NCBI RefSeq assembly: GCF_019511345.1
Contig: NZ_JAEUAK010000004.1
Location: 558,001 to 622,000, forward strand
Direction of reading: 5' to 3'
Source: Rhizobium mesosinicum
Lineage (GTDB): Bacteria; Pseudomonadota; Alphaproteobacteria; Rhizobiales; Rhizobiaceae
DNA: 64,000 nucleotides
Position numbers and translations under genes: made by a program. This document shows, in pieces, positions 34,894 through 45,120 of the stretch. Under the pieces are notes generated by a model. That model saw only the letters and a list, made by a program, of their open reading frames with translations, had not been told where the DNA came from and made no database searches. Within the stretch, counting starts at the first letter, position 1. The number at the start of each line of letters is the position of its first letter.

Positions 34894-36096
34894 TCAATCC
34901 TCCTGCAGCCGTTCGCCCTTGCGGAAGGGAGTATGTTCGGCAAGCATCTCATTCATATATTCGACATCCTCCCGCTCGCGCTCGAGATAGTCGGCAACGG
35001 CGCGCCGCAATCCCGCATGGGCGATATAGTGCGCCGAATGCGTTGTCACCGGCAGGTAACCACGCGCAAGCTTGTGTTCGCCCTGCGCTCCGGCCTCGAC
35101 CTTCTTGAGGCCCTTTTCCAGCGCGAAATCGATGGCCTGATGGTAGCAGACCTCGAAATGCAGGAAGGGGTGCTCCTCAATGCAGCCCCAGTGCCTTCCG
35201 TAGAGCGTATCACCGCCGATGAAGTTGATGGCACCTGCTATATAACGGCCGTCACGTTTTGCCATGACCAGCAGAATGTCGTCGGCCATGCGTTCGCCGA
35301 TCAGCGAATAGAATTTGCGCGTCAGATAGGGCCGGCCCCATTTGCGGCCGCCGGTATCCATGTAGAAGGCGAAGAACTGGTCCCAGATTTTTTCGGTCAG
35401 GTCCCTTCCGGTCAGCCAGTCGATGGTAATGCCGTTCTCGACCGCCGTCCGGCGTTCCTTGCGCAGTGCCTTGCGCTTGCGGGAGGCGAGCGTTTCCAGG
35501 AATTCATCGTGGTTGGCATAGCCTTCATTGATGAAATGGAACTGCTTGTCCGTGCGATGAAGATAGCCGTCGGTCTCGAAGACTGACATCTCGTCCTTAG
35601 GCACGAAGGTAATATGGGCCGAGGAAATATCGAGGCGGCGGACGATCTCTTTGAGGCTTTCGGCCATGGCATTCTGAATTGGCAGTCTTGCAAATCCTTC
35701 GGCCACGAGCAGGCGCGGGCCGGTCGCGGGCGTGAAAGGGATGGAGCACTGCAGCTTCGGATAATAGCTGCCGCCAGCCCGTTCGAAGGCATCGGCCCAG
35801 CCATGATCGAACACGTATTCGCCCTGGCTGTGGTTCTTCAGATAACCGGGCAGGGCGCCGACCAGTTCACCCTTGGCCGTCTCCAGAAGCATGTGATGGC
35901 CGAGCCAGCCGGTCTGCGCGGTGGCCGAGCCGGATTCTTCCAGCGACGAGAGGAAGGCATGCGAGACGAAGGGATTGTAGGCGATGGTGTCGCACGCCTT
36001 CGACGCTCCCGAAAGCCTTGACCAGCGCTCGGGGGAAATCGCGGTGAATGAGCGCTCGATGCGAATGGAAAGTTCGTCTGACGATTCGTCTGTCAT
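34894..36096 (-). CDS. GNAT-fold protein of the DUF482 / peptidoglycan-like family
   Basis: The 400-residue protein resembles the DUF482 family: NPFVSHAFLSSLEESG near residue 45, YVFDHGWADAFERAG, YYPKLQCSIPFTPATGPRLL, and a C-terminal acyltransferase-like half with FYMDTGGRKWGRPYLTRKFY and GDTLYGRHWGC. These are FemAB-like double GNAT folds annotated as N-acetyltransferases or peptidoglycan biosynthesis proteins. The true acceptor is unknown. It has no signal peptide and is within a minus-strand group (RidA, GDPD, this, HIT). Confidence 0.75.
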   Translation of the reverse strand: MTDESSDELSIRIERSFTAISPERWSRLSGASKACDTIAYNPFVSHAFLSSLEESGSATAQTGWLGHHMLLETAKGELVGALPGYLKNHSQGEYVFDHGWADAFERAGGSYYPKLQCSIPFTPATGPRLLVAEGFARLPIQNAMAESLKEIVRRLDISSAHITFVPKDEMSVFETDGYLHRTDKQFHFINEGYANHDEFLETLASRKRKALRKERRTAVENGITIDWLTGRDLTEKIWDQFFAFYMDTGGRKWGRPYLTRKFYSLIGERMADDILLVMAKRDGRYIAGAINFIGGDTLYGRHWGCIEEHPFLHFEVCYHQAIDFALEKGLKKVEAGAQGEHKLARGYLPVTTHSAHYIAHAGLRRAVADYLEREREDVEYMNEMLAEHTPFRKGERLQED

Positions 36097-36174
36097 GAAG
36101 CAAATGCGAAGCCGTTGGGAGGAGGGAGCGGGCTCGCCCCCAGTCTGCGCACGATCTTGTCGAAAAAGCGAGCG

Positions 36175-36894
36175 TCAAACCGCCGCGCGCGGATCGAAGC
36201 CCTCGAAAGTCATTTGGTCGGCGTTCTCGAAGGTGCGCTTGCGGGCATCTTCGTCACGGACTGTCCAGGTTATGACAGGAATGCCCTTATCGCGCTGGCG
36301 GGAGATGAAAGAGTTCGGCAGGTCGGCATAATAATAGGAGATGAAATCGAGACCGATTTCCATCGCCTTTTCATGCTTTGCATATTCTTCCGCCGTGTTG
36401 CCGTTGGCCGTCAGCCCGATCGGGTAGGGGGCATCAAGCTCTTTCAGGTCTTTCAGCAGCCAATGGTCGAAGCTCATCAGCGCGACCTTGCCGTCATAGC
36501 CTTCGAGCACTTCGAGAACGGTTTCGGCAAAGCCTTCGTCGTCGGCCTCACGGCCCTTGAGTTCCAGCACCAGCGGCACCTTGCCCTGCACGAGGTCAAG
36601 AAGCTGCTTCAGCGTCGGCACTTTATCTTCGGTGCCGCCGACGGCGATCAGCCCGAGCTCCTTAGAGGTCCGTTCACGCACGTCGCCCTTCAATTTGCAG
36701 AGACGTTCCAGGTCTTCATCGTGGAAGATGACCGGCACGCCATCGGAGGCATAGTGCAGGTCGCATTCAATGGCGAAGCCCGCTTCGGCGGCACGCGAAA
36801 ATGCCGAGAGCGTGTTTTCCCAGATAGCATTGTTGAGGTCATGGTAGCCGCGGTGCGCAACCGGCAGCTCTTTGATCCAGGCAGCATTCGTCAT
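36175..36894 (-). CDS. Glycerophosphodiester phosphodiesterase
   Basis: The 239-residue protein is a GDPD-type TIM barrel: PVAHRGYHD with the catalytic His, IWENTLSAF, the metal-binding ECDLHYASDGVPVIFHD, and a C-terminal VITWTVRDED. It hydrolyses glycerophosphodiesters to glycerol 3-phosphate and an alcohol. There is no signal peptide, so a cytoplasmic, UgpQ-like enzyme. The ATG overlaps the RidA gene stop (ATGA). Confidence 0.88.
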   Translation of the reverse strand: MTNAAWIKELPVAHRGYHDLNNAIWENTLSAFSRAAEAGFAIECDLHYASDGVPVIFHDEDLERLCKLKGDVRERTSKELGLIAVGGTEDKVPTLKQLLDLVQGKVPLVLELKGREADDEGFAETVLEVLEGYDGKVALMSFDHWLLKDLKELDAPYPIGLTANGNTAEEYAKHEKAMEIGLDFISYYYADLPNSFISRQRDKGIPVITWTVRDEDARKRTFENADQMTFEGFDPRAAV

Positions 36895-37358
36895 TCTGCA
36901 ATTTCCATGATAGCATCGATTTCGACTGCAGCATTGAGCGGCAGGGCTGCCATGCCGACGGCAGCGCGGGCATGTTTGCCGGCTTCGCCGAGCACGCCTG
37001 CGATCAGGTTCGAGGCGCCATTGATGACGAGGTGCTGCTCGACAAAATCAGGTGCGGAGGCAACGAAGCCGTTGAGCTTGATGACGCGGCGGATGCGGCT
37101 GAGATCGCCAAGCGCCGCCTTTGCTTGCGAGAGAATGTTGATGGCGCAAAGCTCTGCGGCGCGCTGGCCGGCGGCAACATCGACAGTCTTGCCGAGATGG
37201 CCTGTCACGGCGACCTTGCCGCCTTCGAGCGGCAGCTGGCCGGAGATAGTGAGTAGATTGCCGCTGATGACATAGGGGACATAATTGGCGGCAGGTGCGG
37301 CAGCTTCGGGCAGGGTTATTCCCATTTCCGACAGACGCGTTGCGATTTGATCGGACAT
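36891..37358 (-). CDS. RidA family protein
   Basis: ATG 37358 has a GGAGA site; an in-frame ATG at 37382 is the alternative. The 155-residue protein has the YjgF/RidA fold with TISGQLPLEGG and DLSRIRRVIKLNGFVASAPDF, and it ends with VEIDAIMEIA. RidA proteins hydrolyse reactive enamine/imine intermediates of PLP enzymes. The subgroup with RGKARVAVG-like changes (HARAAVGMAALP here) is less well characterised. Coupled to the GDPD gene. Confidence 0.82.
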   Translation of the reverse strand: MSDQIATRLSEMGITLPEAAAPAANYVPYVISGNLLTISGQLPLEGGKVAVTGHLGKTVDVAAGQRAAELCAINILSQAKAALGDLSRIRRVIKLNGFVASAPDFVEQHLVINGASNLIAGVLGEAGKHARAAVGMAALPLNAAVEIDAIMEIAE

Positions 37359-37494
37359 TTTCGTCTCCGCTTTTGTTGTCATTGCTTCAAAAATTATGCA
37401 TCAAGACTAGAATCTTTAATGTGACAGTTTCGAGCCTCGATTTGGCCGAAACGGTTCTTATAACATCGCGGACGAGTCCAACAGGAGTTAATGA

Positions 37495-38334
37495 ATGTTC
37501 CGATCGTCACTTGCCGCTCTTGTCCTCGTAAGCGTCTCCGCCAGTGCTTCGGCGGCTGCGCCGGCGGCGAGCGCTGCGATCGCAACCGGGCTCGTCGCAC
37601 ACCGCGCCGTTTACGATCTGGAACTGAAGGACGCTTCCGAACGCTCCGGCATCTCCTCCATGTATGGCCGCATGGTCTATGAATTCGACGGCAATTACTG
37701 CGAAGGATTCACCACGAATTTCCGCTTCGTCACCCAGATCGATACCGGCGACAACGTGCGCGTCAGCGACCAGCAGACGAAGACCTTCGAAAGCCTGAAA
37801 GACGGCAAGTTCACGTTCGACACCAAGTCCTTCACCGACGACCAGCTCGATAAGGAAGTCAACGGTGCGGCTGAGGACAAGCCGGAAGGTGTGAAGGTCG
37901 ACCTCACCCAGCCGGCAAGCCGCCAGCTGCAGCTCGCCGAAAGCCGATTCCCGACCGAGCACATGCTCGACGTGATCCAAAATGCAAAGAACGGCAAGCG
38001 CTTCTTCGAGGCCCGTGTTTTTGACGGCTCCGACGACGGCGACAAATCCCTGGTCACCACGACCATTGTCGGCAAGCAGGAAACACCGGTCATGGACGAG
38101 GCCGATGCCGGCAACGCGGGCCAGTTCGCAAAGTCGTCTTTCTGGCCGGTGACGATCTCTTATTTCAACGAGAATGCCAGATCGGACACACTGCCGGTCT
38201 ACCGCATGTCGTTTAAGCTCTATGAGAACGGCATCACGCGGGATCTGACGATGGATTACGGCGATTTTGTCCTGACCGGCAAGCTCGCCAAGCTCGAGCT
38301 GCTCGACAAGAAGGGTGCGCCGACCTGCCAGTAA
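37495..38334 (+). CDS. eipB: Cell envelope integrity protein EipB (DUF1849)
   Basis: A signal peptide (1-21) precedes a ~250-residue DUF1849 domain with LVAHRAVYDLELKDASERSGISSMYGRMVYEF and DGNYCEGFTTNFRFVTQI. The central MLDVIQNAKNGKRFFEARVFDGSD and a C-terminal GDFVLTGKLAKLELL follow. In Brucella, EipB is a periplasmic beta-spiral protein with a conserved disulphide needed for envelope integrity; here the Cys in NYC and the terminal TCQ Cys fit that. The name is by family and monocistronic context only. Confidence 0.85.
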   Translation: MFRSSLAALVLVSVSASASAAAPAASAAIATGLVAHRAVYDLELKDASERSGISSMYGRMVYEFDGNYCEGFTTNFRFVTQIDTGDNVRVSDQQTKTFESLKDGKFTFDTKSFTDDQLDKEVNGAAEDKPEGVKVDLTQPASRQLQLAESRFPTEHMLDVIQNAKNGKRFFEARVFDGSDDGDKSLVTTTIVGKQETPVMDEADAGNAGQFAKSSFWPVTISYFNENARSDTLPVYRMSFKLYENGITRDLTMDYGDFVLTGKLAKLELLDKKGAPTCQ

Positions 38335-38449
38335 GGCGGCTTTTGCGACAAGCTTAAACACCGGTCATAAAACAGTATTTCTAGTACAGCTAAACTGTCG
38401 TCCCGGATGAGTGGTTACGAGAATCTACTCGTCGAACGGGCGCTTGCCG

Positions 38450-38761
38450 ATGCCGAACGATGGGGCCGATTCAGTCGGGGCAGGCGCCAAGCCCGTCGTC
38501 CTCTATCCCCGCCCGACTGTCTATTCGGCCCATCCGTTGATTCTGGCGGATGAAACGGCCGAACGTCTGATCGAAGTGCTGACGAGCGCAAAGTCGCAGG
38601 AGCTTGCCTGGTCCAAACACGGTTTTCGCCGGCCGCTCGGCACCGCGACCGGCGATACCAAAAGTTCGGTTGGTGGTCTGCTGCCGGCGGAGATCGATGC
38701 CGTGTTGCCGATCCCGGATGCTGGCGTCATGCTCTCGCTGCTGAACATGCTGGCAAGCTGA
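38450..38761 (+). CDS. Hypothetical protein upstream of rpsB (103 aa)
   Basis: From ATG 38450 the protein is soluble, with a flexible start, then TVYSAHPLILADETAERLIEVLTSAKSQELAWSKHGFRRPLG and a hydrophobic C-terminal MLSLLNMLAS. A GTG at 38411 in frame would add 13 residues. I do not recognise the family; the sequence composition and absence of frame breaks support a gene. It is separated from rpsB by 222 bases. Confidence 0.55.
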   Translation: MPNDGADSVGAGAKPVVLYPRPTVYSAHPLILADETAERLIEVLTSAKSQELAWSKHGFRRPLGTATGDTKSSVGGLLPAEIDAVLPIPDAGVMLSLLNMLAS

Positions 38762-38983
38762 GCTGGCGATGCGTATGTATCGGCGGCGCGCTCATTCGTC
38801 CGTTCTCGGCAGTTTTTTGGGCACGAGCCTTGCTTTTGCGGCAAATCGAATGTAAGGCCACGCGCATTCCACACGTAAGGCATGGGATCGTCCGGGAGAA
38901 ATCCGGCTTTTCCGCCCGGTGGCGTCTTCGAAGAGGATGCTGTTCGCCTTGCGGAGGTTCAACCGGAAAAGGAGTAACAAGGC

Positions 38984-39751
38984 ATGGCATTGCCTGATTT
39001 TTCTATGCGCCAGCTGCTCGAAGCAGGCGTCCACTTCGGTCACCAGACTCACCGCTGGAACCCGAAGATGAAGCCGTATATTTTCGGCGATCGTAACAAC
39101 ATCCACATCATCGACCTGGCTCAGACCGTTCCGATGCTGTCGCGCGCCCTGCAGGTCGTGTCCGACACCGTTGCTCGTGGCGGCCGCGTTCTCTTCGTCG
39201 GCACGAAGCGTCAGGCTTCCGAGCTGATCGCAGACTCTGCCAAGCGTTCTGCCCAGTACTACGTCAACTCGCGTTGGCTCGGCGGCATGATGACGAACTG
39301 GAAGACGATCTCCAACTCGATCCAGCGCCTGCGCAAGCTCGACGAAATTCTGTCTTCCGAACAGTCCGGCTACTCCAAGAAGGAGCGCCTGAACCTCGAG
39401 CGCGAGCGCGAAAAGCTCGATAAGGCGCTCGGCGGTATCAAGGACATGGGCGGCACGCCGGACCTGATGTTCATCATCGATACCAACAAGGAAAAGATCG
39501 CGATCGACGAGGCCAAGCGCCTCGGCATCCCGGTCGTTGCCATCATCGACTCGAACTGCGATCCGGACCTGATCGACTATCCGATCCCGGGCAACGACGA
39601 CGCCTCGCGCGCCATCGCTCTCTACTGCGACCTGATCGCCCGCGCTGCTATCGACGGTATCGCCCGTCAGCAGAGCGCATCGGGCCGCGACCTCGGCGCT
39701 TCGACCGAAGTCCCGGTTGAGCCGGCGCTCGATGAGGCAGCCGAAGCCTGA
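38984..39751 (+). CDS. rpsB: 30S ribosomal protein S2
   Basis: The 255-residue protein begins [33 protein letters not shown] and contains the S2 signature stretches [23 protein letters not shown] and IVDTNKE-like [44 protein letters not shown]. An AAGGAG site precedes the ATG. S2 is a late-assembling component of the small subunit. First gene of the rpsB-tsf-pyrH-frr group. Confidence 0.97.
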   Translation: MALPDFSMRQLLEAGVHFGHQTHRWNPKMKPYIFGDRNNIHIIDLAQTVPMLSRALQVVSDTVARGGRVLFVGTKRQASELIADSAKRSAQYYVNSRWLGGMMTNWKTISNSIQRLRKLDEILSSEQSGYSKKERLNLEREREKLDKALGGIKDMGGTPDLMFIIDTNKEKIAIDEAKRLGIPVVAIIDSNCDPDLIDYPIPGNDDASRAIALYCDLIARAAIDGIARQQSASGRDLGASTEVPVEPALDEAAEA

Positions 39752-39799
39752 TAAAGCGGGCGGAGCAATACTCCGCCAAAGCTTGCAAAGATTGGGAAA

Positions 39800-39841
39800 G
39801 GCCGCTCGCGACTCTCAGAAGTTCGGCGGCCTTGCCCTTTT
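39800..39841 (+). terminator. Possible attenuator between rpsB and tsf
   Basis: GGCCGC (39800-39805) can pair with GCGGCC (39826-39831) across a 20-base loop, followed by a short TTTT. The long loop and weak T-run make it a partial attenuator at best; tsf starts at 39990. Confidence 0.3.
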
Positions 39842-39989
39842 CAGGCGGAAGCGCTCACTGCGTTCGCCCCACGAACTTTGTTATGACGCGTCTTCATAAC
39901 GCTGTCATACATACAGGTACATTTCGTGCCTCAATCCGGTGCCGCGCCGCGTGCTGCGGGCCACCGTATAAACCGACAAGAGGAAGCTT

Positions 39990-40916
39990 ATGACCGAGAT
40001 TACGGCTGCACTGGTGAAGGAACTGCGCGAAAAGTCCGGCGCAGGAATGATGGACTGCAAGAAGGCGCTGACCGAGACCAATGGCGATATCGAAGCCGCG
40101 ATCGACTGGCTGCGCGCCAAGGGCATCTCCAAGGCCGACAAGAAGTCCGGCCGCGCCGCCGCTGAAGGCCTGGTCGCCATCGCCGGCGCCGGTCACAAGG
40201 CTGTCGTCATCGAGCTCAATTCCGAAACTGACTTCGTTGCCCGTAACGATGCCTTCCAGGATCTCGCACGCGGCATCGCCGAAGTTGCGCTCTCCACCGA
40301 CGGCACCGTCGAAGCCATTTCGGCTGCGACCTATCCAGCATCCGGCAAGCCGGTCGCCGACACCATCAAGGAAGCGATCGCAACCATCGGCGAGAACATG
40401 ACGCTTCGTCGTGCAGCCAAGCTGGAAGTCGAGCACGGCGTCGTCGCGACCTACATCCACAACGCTGCCGGCGACGGCATCGGCAAGCTCGGCGTTCTCG
40501 TCGCGCTGAAGTCGGTTGGCGACAAGGCCGTTCTGTCTTCGATTGGCCGCCAGGTTGCCATGCACATTGCTGCGACCAATCCGCTGGCCATCCGTGCCGA
40601 AGAAGTCGATGCCGCAGTCGCCGAACGCGAACGCAACGTCTTCATCGAGCAGTCCCGCGAATCCGGCAAGCCGGAAGCCATCATCGAAAAGATGGTCGAA
40701 GGCCGCATGCGCAAATTCTTCGAAGAAGTTGCCCTTCTCTCGCAGTCTTTCGTCATCAATCCGGACCTGACGGTCGGCGCTGCGGTCAAGGCAGCCGAAA
40801 AGGAAGCCGGCGCTGCGATCGAAGTCGTCGGCATGGCCCGTCTGCTCCTTGGCGAAGGCGTCGAGAAGGAAGAGACAGACTTCGCAGCCGAAGTTGCTGC
40901 TGTCGCCAAGGGCTGA
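39990..40916 (+). CDS. tsf: Elongation factor Ts
   Basis: The 308-residue protein has EF-Ts N-terminal UBA-like [22 protein letters not shown], then the [11 protein letters not shown] segment and the core domains with [22 protein letters not shown]. It exchanges GDP on EF-Tu. Normal length and intact motifs. Confidence 0.97.
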   Translation: MTEITAALVKELREKSGAGMMDCKKALTETNGDIEAAIDWLRAKGISKADKKSGRAAAEGLVAIAGAGHKAVVIELNSETDFVARNDAFQDLARGIAEVALSTDGTVEAISAATYPASGKPVADTIKEAIATIGENMTLRRAAKLEVEHGVVATYIHNAAGDGIGKLGVLVALKSVGDKAVLSSIGRQVAMHIAATNPLAIRAEEVDAAVAERERNVFIEQSRESGKPEAIIEKMVEGRMRKFFEEVALLSQSFVINPDLTVGAAVKAAEKEAGAAIEVVGMARLLLGEGVEKEETDFAAEVAAVAKG

Positions 40917-40940
40917 TCTTTCAGCCATATTTTGGAAAAC

Positions 40941-40974
40941 CGAAGGGCATCGCGTGACAACGCGGTGCCCTTCG
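40941..40974 (+). terminator. Long stem-loop between tsf and pyrH
   Basis: CGAAGGGCATCGCG (40941-40954) pairs with CGCGGTGCCCTTCG (40961-40974) over a six-base loop, 14 base pairs with one T-G. No T-run follows, so it is more likely an mRNA-processing or stability element than a full terminator; pyrH starts 38 bases later. Confidence 0.5.
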
Positions 40975-41011
40975 TGTATCGGGCAATTGCGGCAATATAC
41001 GAGGAGCCAAC

Positions 41012-41734
41012 ATGACGTCGGAACCAATCTACAAACGTGTTCTACTCAAGGCTTCCGGGGAAGCCATGATGGGTGCCCAGGGCTTCGGCATCGACGTTGC
41101 GGTAGCAGACCGCATCGCGTCCGACATTGCCGATGCGCGGCAGATGGGTGTCGAAGTCGGCGTCGTCATTGGCGGCGGTAACATCTTCCGCGGCGTGGCC
41201 GTGGCATCCAAGGGCGGCGACCGCGTGACCGGCGACCATATGGGTATGCTCGGCACGGTCATCAACGCGCTGGCGCTCGCGACCTCGCTGCGCAAGCTGA
41301 ACATCGACACCGTGGTTCTGTCGGCGATCTCCATGCCGGAAATCTGCGAAAGCTTCTCGCAGCGCGCCACGCTGTATCACCTGTCGCTCGGCAGGGTGGT
41401 GATCTTCGCCGGCGGCACGGGCAATCCTTTCTTCACCACTGATTCTGCTGCAGCACTGCGCGCCGCCGAAATGGGCGCCGAGGCAATCTTCAAGGGCACG
41501 CAGGTCGACGGTATCTATACTGCCGATCCGAAGAAGGATCCGGAAGCGACGCGTTTCGACCATCTGACGCACAAGGAGGTTCTCGATCGGGGCCTTGCGG
41601 TTATGGATGTGGCCGCTGTTGCACTCGCGCGCGAGAATTCCATTCCGATCGTTGTTTTCTCGATTCACGAGAAGGGGCGTTTCGCTGAAATCTTGACGGG
41701 TGGTGGTCTCAAGACCATCGTATCCGACAACTGA
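41012..41734 (+). CDS. pyrH: Uridylate kinase
   Basis: The 240-residue amino-acid-kinase-fold enzyme has KRVLLKASGEAMMG at the start, VVIGGGNIFRG for the phosphate loop, DHMGMLGTVINALAL, and GTGNPFFTTDSAAALRAAEMGAE. It phosphorylates UMP to UDP. Usual size, normal motifs. Between tsf and frr, as in most bacteria. Confidence 0.97.
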   Translation: MTSEPIYKRVLLKASGEAMMGAQGFGIDVAVADRIASDIADARQMGVEVGVVIGGGNIFRGVAVASKGGDRVTGDHMGMLGTVINALALATSLRKLNIDTVVLSAISMPEICESFSQRATLYHLSLGRVVIFAGGTGNPFFTTDSAAALRAAEMGAEAIFKGTQVDGIYTADPKKDPEATRFDHLTHKEVLDRGLAVMDVAAVALARENSIPIVVFSIHEKGRFAEILTGGGLKTIVSDN

Positions 41735-41785
41735 TAGGGAGCTGCGCCGTTGCCGGCGCAAATCTTCTGAGACGGGAGTATAGAC

Positions 41786-42346
41786 ATGAGTGAAGGTATC
41801 GACATCAAGGAACTTAAGCGGCGCATGGACGGTGCTATTTCCGCGTTCAAGAGCGACATTGCATCGCTGCGTACTGGCCGCGCTTCGGCCAACATTCTCG
41901 ATCCGGTGACGGTCGAAGCCTATGGTTCGCGCATGCCGCTGAACCAGGTCGCCAACATCACTGTGCCGGAGCCGCGCATGCTGACGGTATCCGTCTGGGA
42001 CAAGAGCATGGTCGGTGCCGTAGATCGTTCAATTCGCGAATCGAATCTCGGCCTCAATCCGATCGTCGACGGCCAGAACCTCCGCATCCCGCTGCCGGAA
42101 CTCAACGAAGAGCGCCGCAAATCTCTCGTCAAGGTCGCCCACGACTATGCCGAAAAGAGCAAGGTTGCGATTCGCCATGTTCGCCGCGACGGCATGGACG
42201 GCCTTAAGAAAGCCGAAAAGGATGGCGTAATCGGCCAAGACGAAAGCCGGGCACAGTCGGAACGCGTTCAGAAAATGACGGATGAGACGATTTTGGAAAT
42301 CGACCGCTTGCTTGGCGAGAAAGAAAAGGAAATCATGCAAGTCTAG
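41786..42346 (+). CDS. frr: Ribosome recycling factor
   Basis: The 186-residue protein starts with [33 protein letters not shown] and includes the conserved [26 protein letters not shown] and [20 protein letters not shown]. Two helical/beta domains as in RRF, which with EF-G splits post-termination ribosomes. Length is standard. Confidence 0.97.
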   Translation: MSEGIDIKELKRRMDGAISAFKSDIASLRTGRASANILDPVTVEAYGSRMPLNQVANITVPEPRMLTVSVWDKSMVGAVDRSIRESNLGLNPIVDGQNLRIPLPELNEERRKSLVKVAHDYAEKSKVAIRHVRRDGMDGLKKAEKDGVIGQDESRAQSERVQKMTDETILEIDRLLGEKEKEIMQV

Positions 42347-42383
42347 TATACTTGCGTCCTCGCCAAGAAAGACCGGACGGAAA

Positions 42384-43127
42384 ATGTTGGAAACCTCATT
42401 TTTGACTGCGCCAGAACATGTTGCGATCATTATGGATGGCAACGGTCGTTGGGCAAAGCAGCGCGGCCTGCCGCGGACGATGGGACACCGCAGGGCGGTC
42501 GAGACCGTTCGCCAGACCGTGCGTACTGCCGGCGATCTTGGCATCAAATACCTAACGCTCTTCGCCTTTTCCTCGGAGAATTGGCGTCGTCCGGAGGCTG
42601 AGGTCAGTGATCTCCTTGGCCTGCTGAAGGCTTTCATCCGCAGCGATCTGGCCGAGCTTCACCGGCAGAATGTGCGCATCAGGGTGATCGGCGACCGCGT
42701 CAACCTGCGCAGTGATATCCTCAAACTTCTGCTGGAAGCCGAGGAGACGACGAGGGCCAATACGGCACTGACACTCGTCATTGCCTTCAACTACGGCTCT
42801 CGCGATGAGATTGCCCGCGCTATGATGAGTCTTGCCAAGGACGTGGAGGAGGGGCGCCTCAGAGCGCACGACATCACGCCCGCGTTGATCGAGGCCCGGC
42901 TCGATACCGCCGGCATCCCCGACCCTGATCTCATCATCCGTACCAGCGGCGAGGAGCGGCTGTCCAACTTCCTGCTATGGCAGGCTGCCTATTCGGAATT
43001 CGTCTTCCTGCCTGAATTCTGGCCGGATTTCAGCCGTGAGCTTTTTCTTTCGGCACTTGAAAAATTTGCCTTGCGCGATCGCCGCTTCGGCGGTCTTTCC
43101 GCGCAGGCCGCAGCAGTGAACACCTGA
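42384..43127 (+). CDS. uppS: Isoprenyl (undecaprenyl) diphosphate synthase
   Basis: From ATG 42384 the 247-residue cis-prenyltransferase shows [24 protein letters not shown] with the catalytic Asp. It also shows [18 protein letters not shown] and the C-terminal [35 protein letters not shown]. It makes the undecaprenyl carrier for peptidoglycan and O-antigen. The frame remains open upstream, but the homologous start is here. Its stop overlaps the cdsA start by one base. Confidence 0.95.
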   Translation: MLETSFLTAPEHVAIIMDGNGRWAKQRGLPRTMGHRRAVETVRQTVRTAGDLGIKYLTLFAFSSENWRRPEAEVSDLLGLLKAFIRSDLAELHRQNVRIRVIGDRVNLRSDILKLLLEAEETTRANTALTLVIAFNYGSRDEIARAMMSLAKDVEEGRLRAHDITPALIEARLDTAGIPDPDLIIRTSGEERLSNFLLWQAAYSEFVFLPEFWPDFSRELFLSALEKFALRDRRFGGLSAQAAAVNT

Positions 43128-43957
43128 TGAAGCAGGAACTGAAGCTCCGCATCGTTTCAGGCCTGATTCTCGCGATCATCGTTCTTGCCGCCACCTGGTA
43201 TGGCGGCTTTATCTTCCGCATTTTGGCGGCCGCTATCGCGCTTCTCATCTATTATGAATGGTCGGTGATCACGGGTATCGCCCGCGACCCGGTCACGAAT
43301 GTGCTCGGCTGGGTGGGGGAGGTTCTGGTTGCCCTGCTCGTTCTGGCAGGCGCGTTCGACTACGCGCTCGGAATGCTGATCGTCTTGACCGCTCTCGGCA
43401 TCGCCATGATCTTTCTGCACCGTGCCAGCCGCTGGTTTGCGCCGGGGCTTTTATATGCCGGCGGTACCGGGTTGGCGCTTGCCGCAATCCGCGGCGATGA
43501 AACATTCGGCCTCTATGCGATGCTCTTCATCTTCGCCGTGGTCTGGGCGACCGATATCCTCGCCTATTTCGTGGGGCGTACGATTGGCGGTCCAAAGCTT
43601 GCTCCGCGCATATCGCCCGGCAAAACTTGGTCGGGAGCTGTCGGCGGTGCCATTTCGGCCGTGATTGCCGGCGCCGTCATTGTCCACTTTCTCATTCCGG
43701 AAGCCCAGGACCGCGCCGCGGTGATCGCGCTCGTCCTGTCCGTTTTCAGCCAGTCGGGCGATCTTTTCGAAAGCTTCATCAAGCGAAAATTCGGGGTGAA
43801 GGACTCCAGCCGTCTCATTCCGGGACATGGCGGGGTCATGGACCGAGTCGATGGACTGATTTTCGCCTGTTTTTCAGCGTTCTTGCTTGCTGGCCTTTTT
43901 TCGCTGATAAAGGGCGGCGGGATGACGTCGCTCGGTGCGGCATTGCTCGGCCTTTGA
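43127..43957 (+). CDS. cdsA: Phosphatidate cytidylyltransferase
   Basis: A polytopic membrane protein of 276 residues with about eight hydrophobic helices. The CdsA signature is near the C-terminus: IKRKFGVKDSSRLIPGHGGVMDRVD. It makes CDP-diacylglycerol for all phospholipid synthesis. Its start overlaps the uppS stop. Confidence 0.95.
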   Translation: MKQELKLRIVSGLILAIIVLAATWYGGFIFRILAAAIALLIYYEWSVITGIARDPVTNVLGWVGEVLVALLVLAGAFDYALGMLIVLTALGIAMIFLHRASRWFAPGLLYAGGTGLALAAIRGDETFGLYAMLFIFAVVWATDILAYFVGRTIGGPKLAPRISPGKTWSGAVGGAISAVIAGAVIVHFLIPEAQDRAAVIALVLSVFSQSGDLFESFIKRKFGVKDSSRLIPGHGGVMDRVDGLIFACFSAFLLAGLFSLIKGGGMTSLGAALLGL

Positions 43958-43986
43958 TCGTTGCGGCCAGATAGAAGAAGGAACTC

Positions 43987-45120
43987 ATGGAAGCGGTGAC
44001 CGGCATATTCGGTTTTTTGACGGGCTATATCGTTCCCTTCGTCATCGTGCTGTCGTTGCTCGTCTTCGTGCATGAGATGGGCCATTATCTGGTCGGGCGC
44101 TGGAGCGGTATCCGCATCCTTGCCTTCTCCATCGGCTTCGGCCCGGAGATTGCTGGCTTTACCGATCGCCACGGAACGCGCTGGAGGATATCGGCGATCC
44201 CGCTCGGCGGCTATGTGCGATTTTTCGGCGATGAGGATGCGTCCAGCAAGCCGGATGCTGACAGGCTCGCCGCGATGACGGACGAAGAGCGCGAACGTTC
44301 CTTCGCTGGCGCAAAGCTGTGGAAGCGTGCCGCTACCGTCGCAGCCGGCCCGATCGCCAATTTCATCCTGGCTATTGCCATCTTCACAGTTCTTTTCGCG
44401 ATCTATGGCCGCACGGTGTCCGATCCCGTCGTTGCGGAGGTGAAACCGGACAGTGCCGCTGCAGCGGCCGGTGTACTGCCGGGCGATCTGCTCTTTTCGA
44501 TCGACGGCACCAAGGTCCAGACCTTCGACGACGTGCGCCGCTATGTCAGCATCCGTCCGAACCAGAACATCGTCGTGACCGTCGAGCGTAACGGCGAAAA
44601 GATGGACCTGCCGATGGTGCCTCAGCGCACCGACATCACGGACCAATTCGGCAACAAGATCGAGGTTGGGCTGATCGGGATCGTCACGAACGAAGAGGTC
44701 GGCCACTTCCGTCTTCAGACTTTCACGCCGTTGGAAGCGCTGCGTGAGGGTGTGGTCCAGACCTGGCATATCGTCACCGGCACCTTCAAATATATCGGCA
44801 ACCTGCTCGATGGATCGATGAAACCCGATCAATTGGGCGGTCCGATCCGCGTGGCGCAAGCTTCGGGCCAGATGGCTACGCTTGGAATGGGTGCGTTGCT
44901 GCAGCTCGCTGCGGTTTTGTCAGTTTCGATTGGATTGCTGAATTTGATGCCGGTTCCGGTACTTGATGGCGGCCACCTGATGTTCTATGCGGTGGAAGCG
45001 GTTAGGGGAAGGCCGCTGGGTTCTTCGGCTCAGGAAATTGCGTTTCGCATTGGTCTGGCCATGGTGCTTACATTAATGGTTTTTGCTACCTGGAATGACA
45101 TCAGCGCGCTCATCGGCTAG
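43987..45120 (+). CDS. rseP: Site-2 zinc protease RseP
   Basis: The 377-residue membrane metalloprotease has VHEMGHYLVGR (HExxH zinc site) in the first helix region. A PDZ domain around residues 120-210 contains ADSAAAAAGVLPGDLL-type sequence, and NLMPVPVLDGGHLMFY is the second zinc site near the C-terminus. It cleaves anti-sigma factors and signal-peptide remnants in the membrane. Located between cdsA and bamA as in many proteobacteria. Confidence 0.94.
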   Translation: MEAVTGIFGFLTGYIVPFVIVLSLLVFVHEMGHYLVGRWSGIRILAFSIGFGPEIAGFTDRHGTRWRISAIPLGGYVRFFGDEDASSKPDADRLAAMTDEERERSFAGAKLWKRAATVAAGPIANFILAIAIFTVLFAIYGRTVSDPVVAEVKPDSAAAAAGVLPGDLLFSIDGTKVQTFDDVRRYVSIRPNQNIVVTVERNGEKMDLPMVPQRTDITDQFGNKIEVGLIGIVTNEEVGHFRLQTFTPLEALREGVVQTWHIVTGTFKYIGNLLDGSMKPDQLGGPIRVAQASGQMATLGMGALLQLAAVLSVSIGLLNLMPVPVLDGGHLMFYAVEAVRGRPLGSSAQEIAFRIGLAMVLTLMVFATWNDISALIG

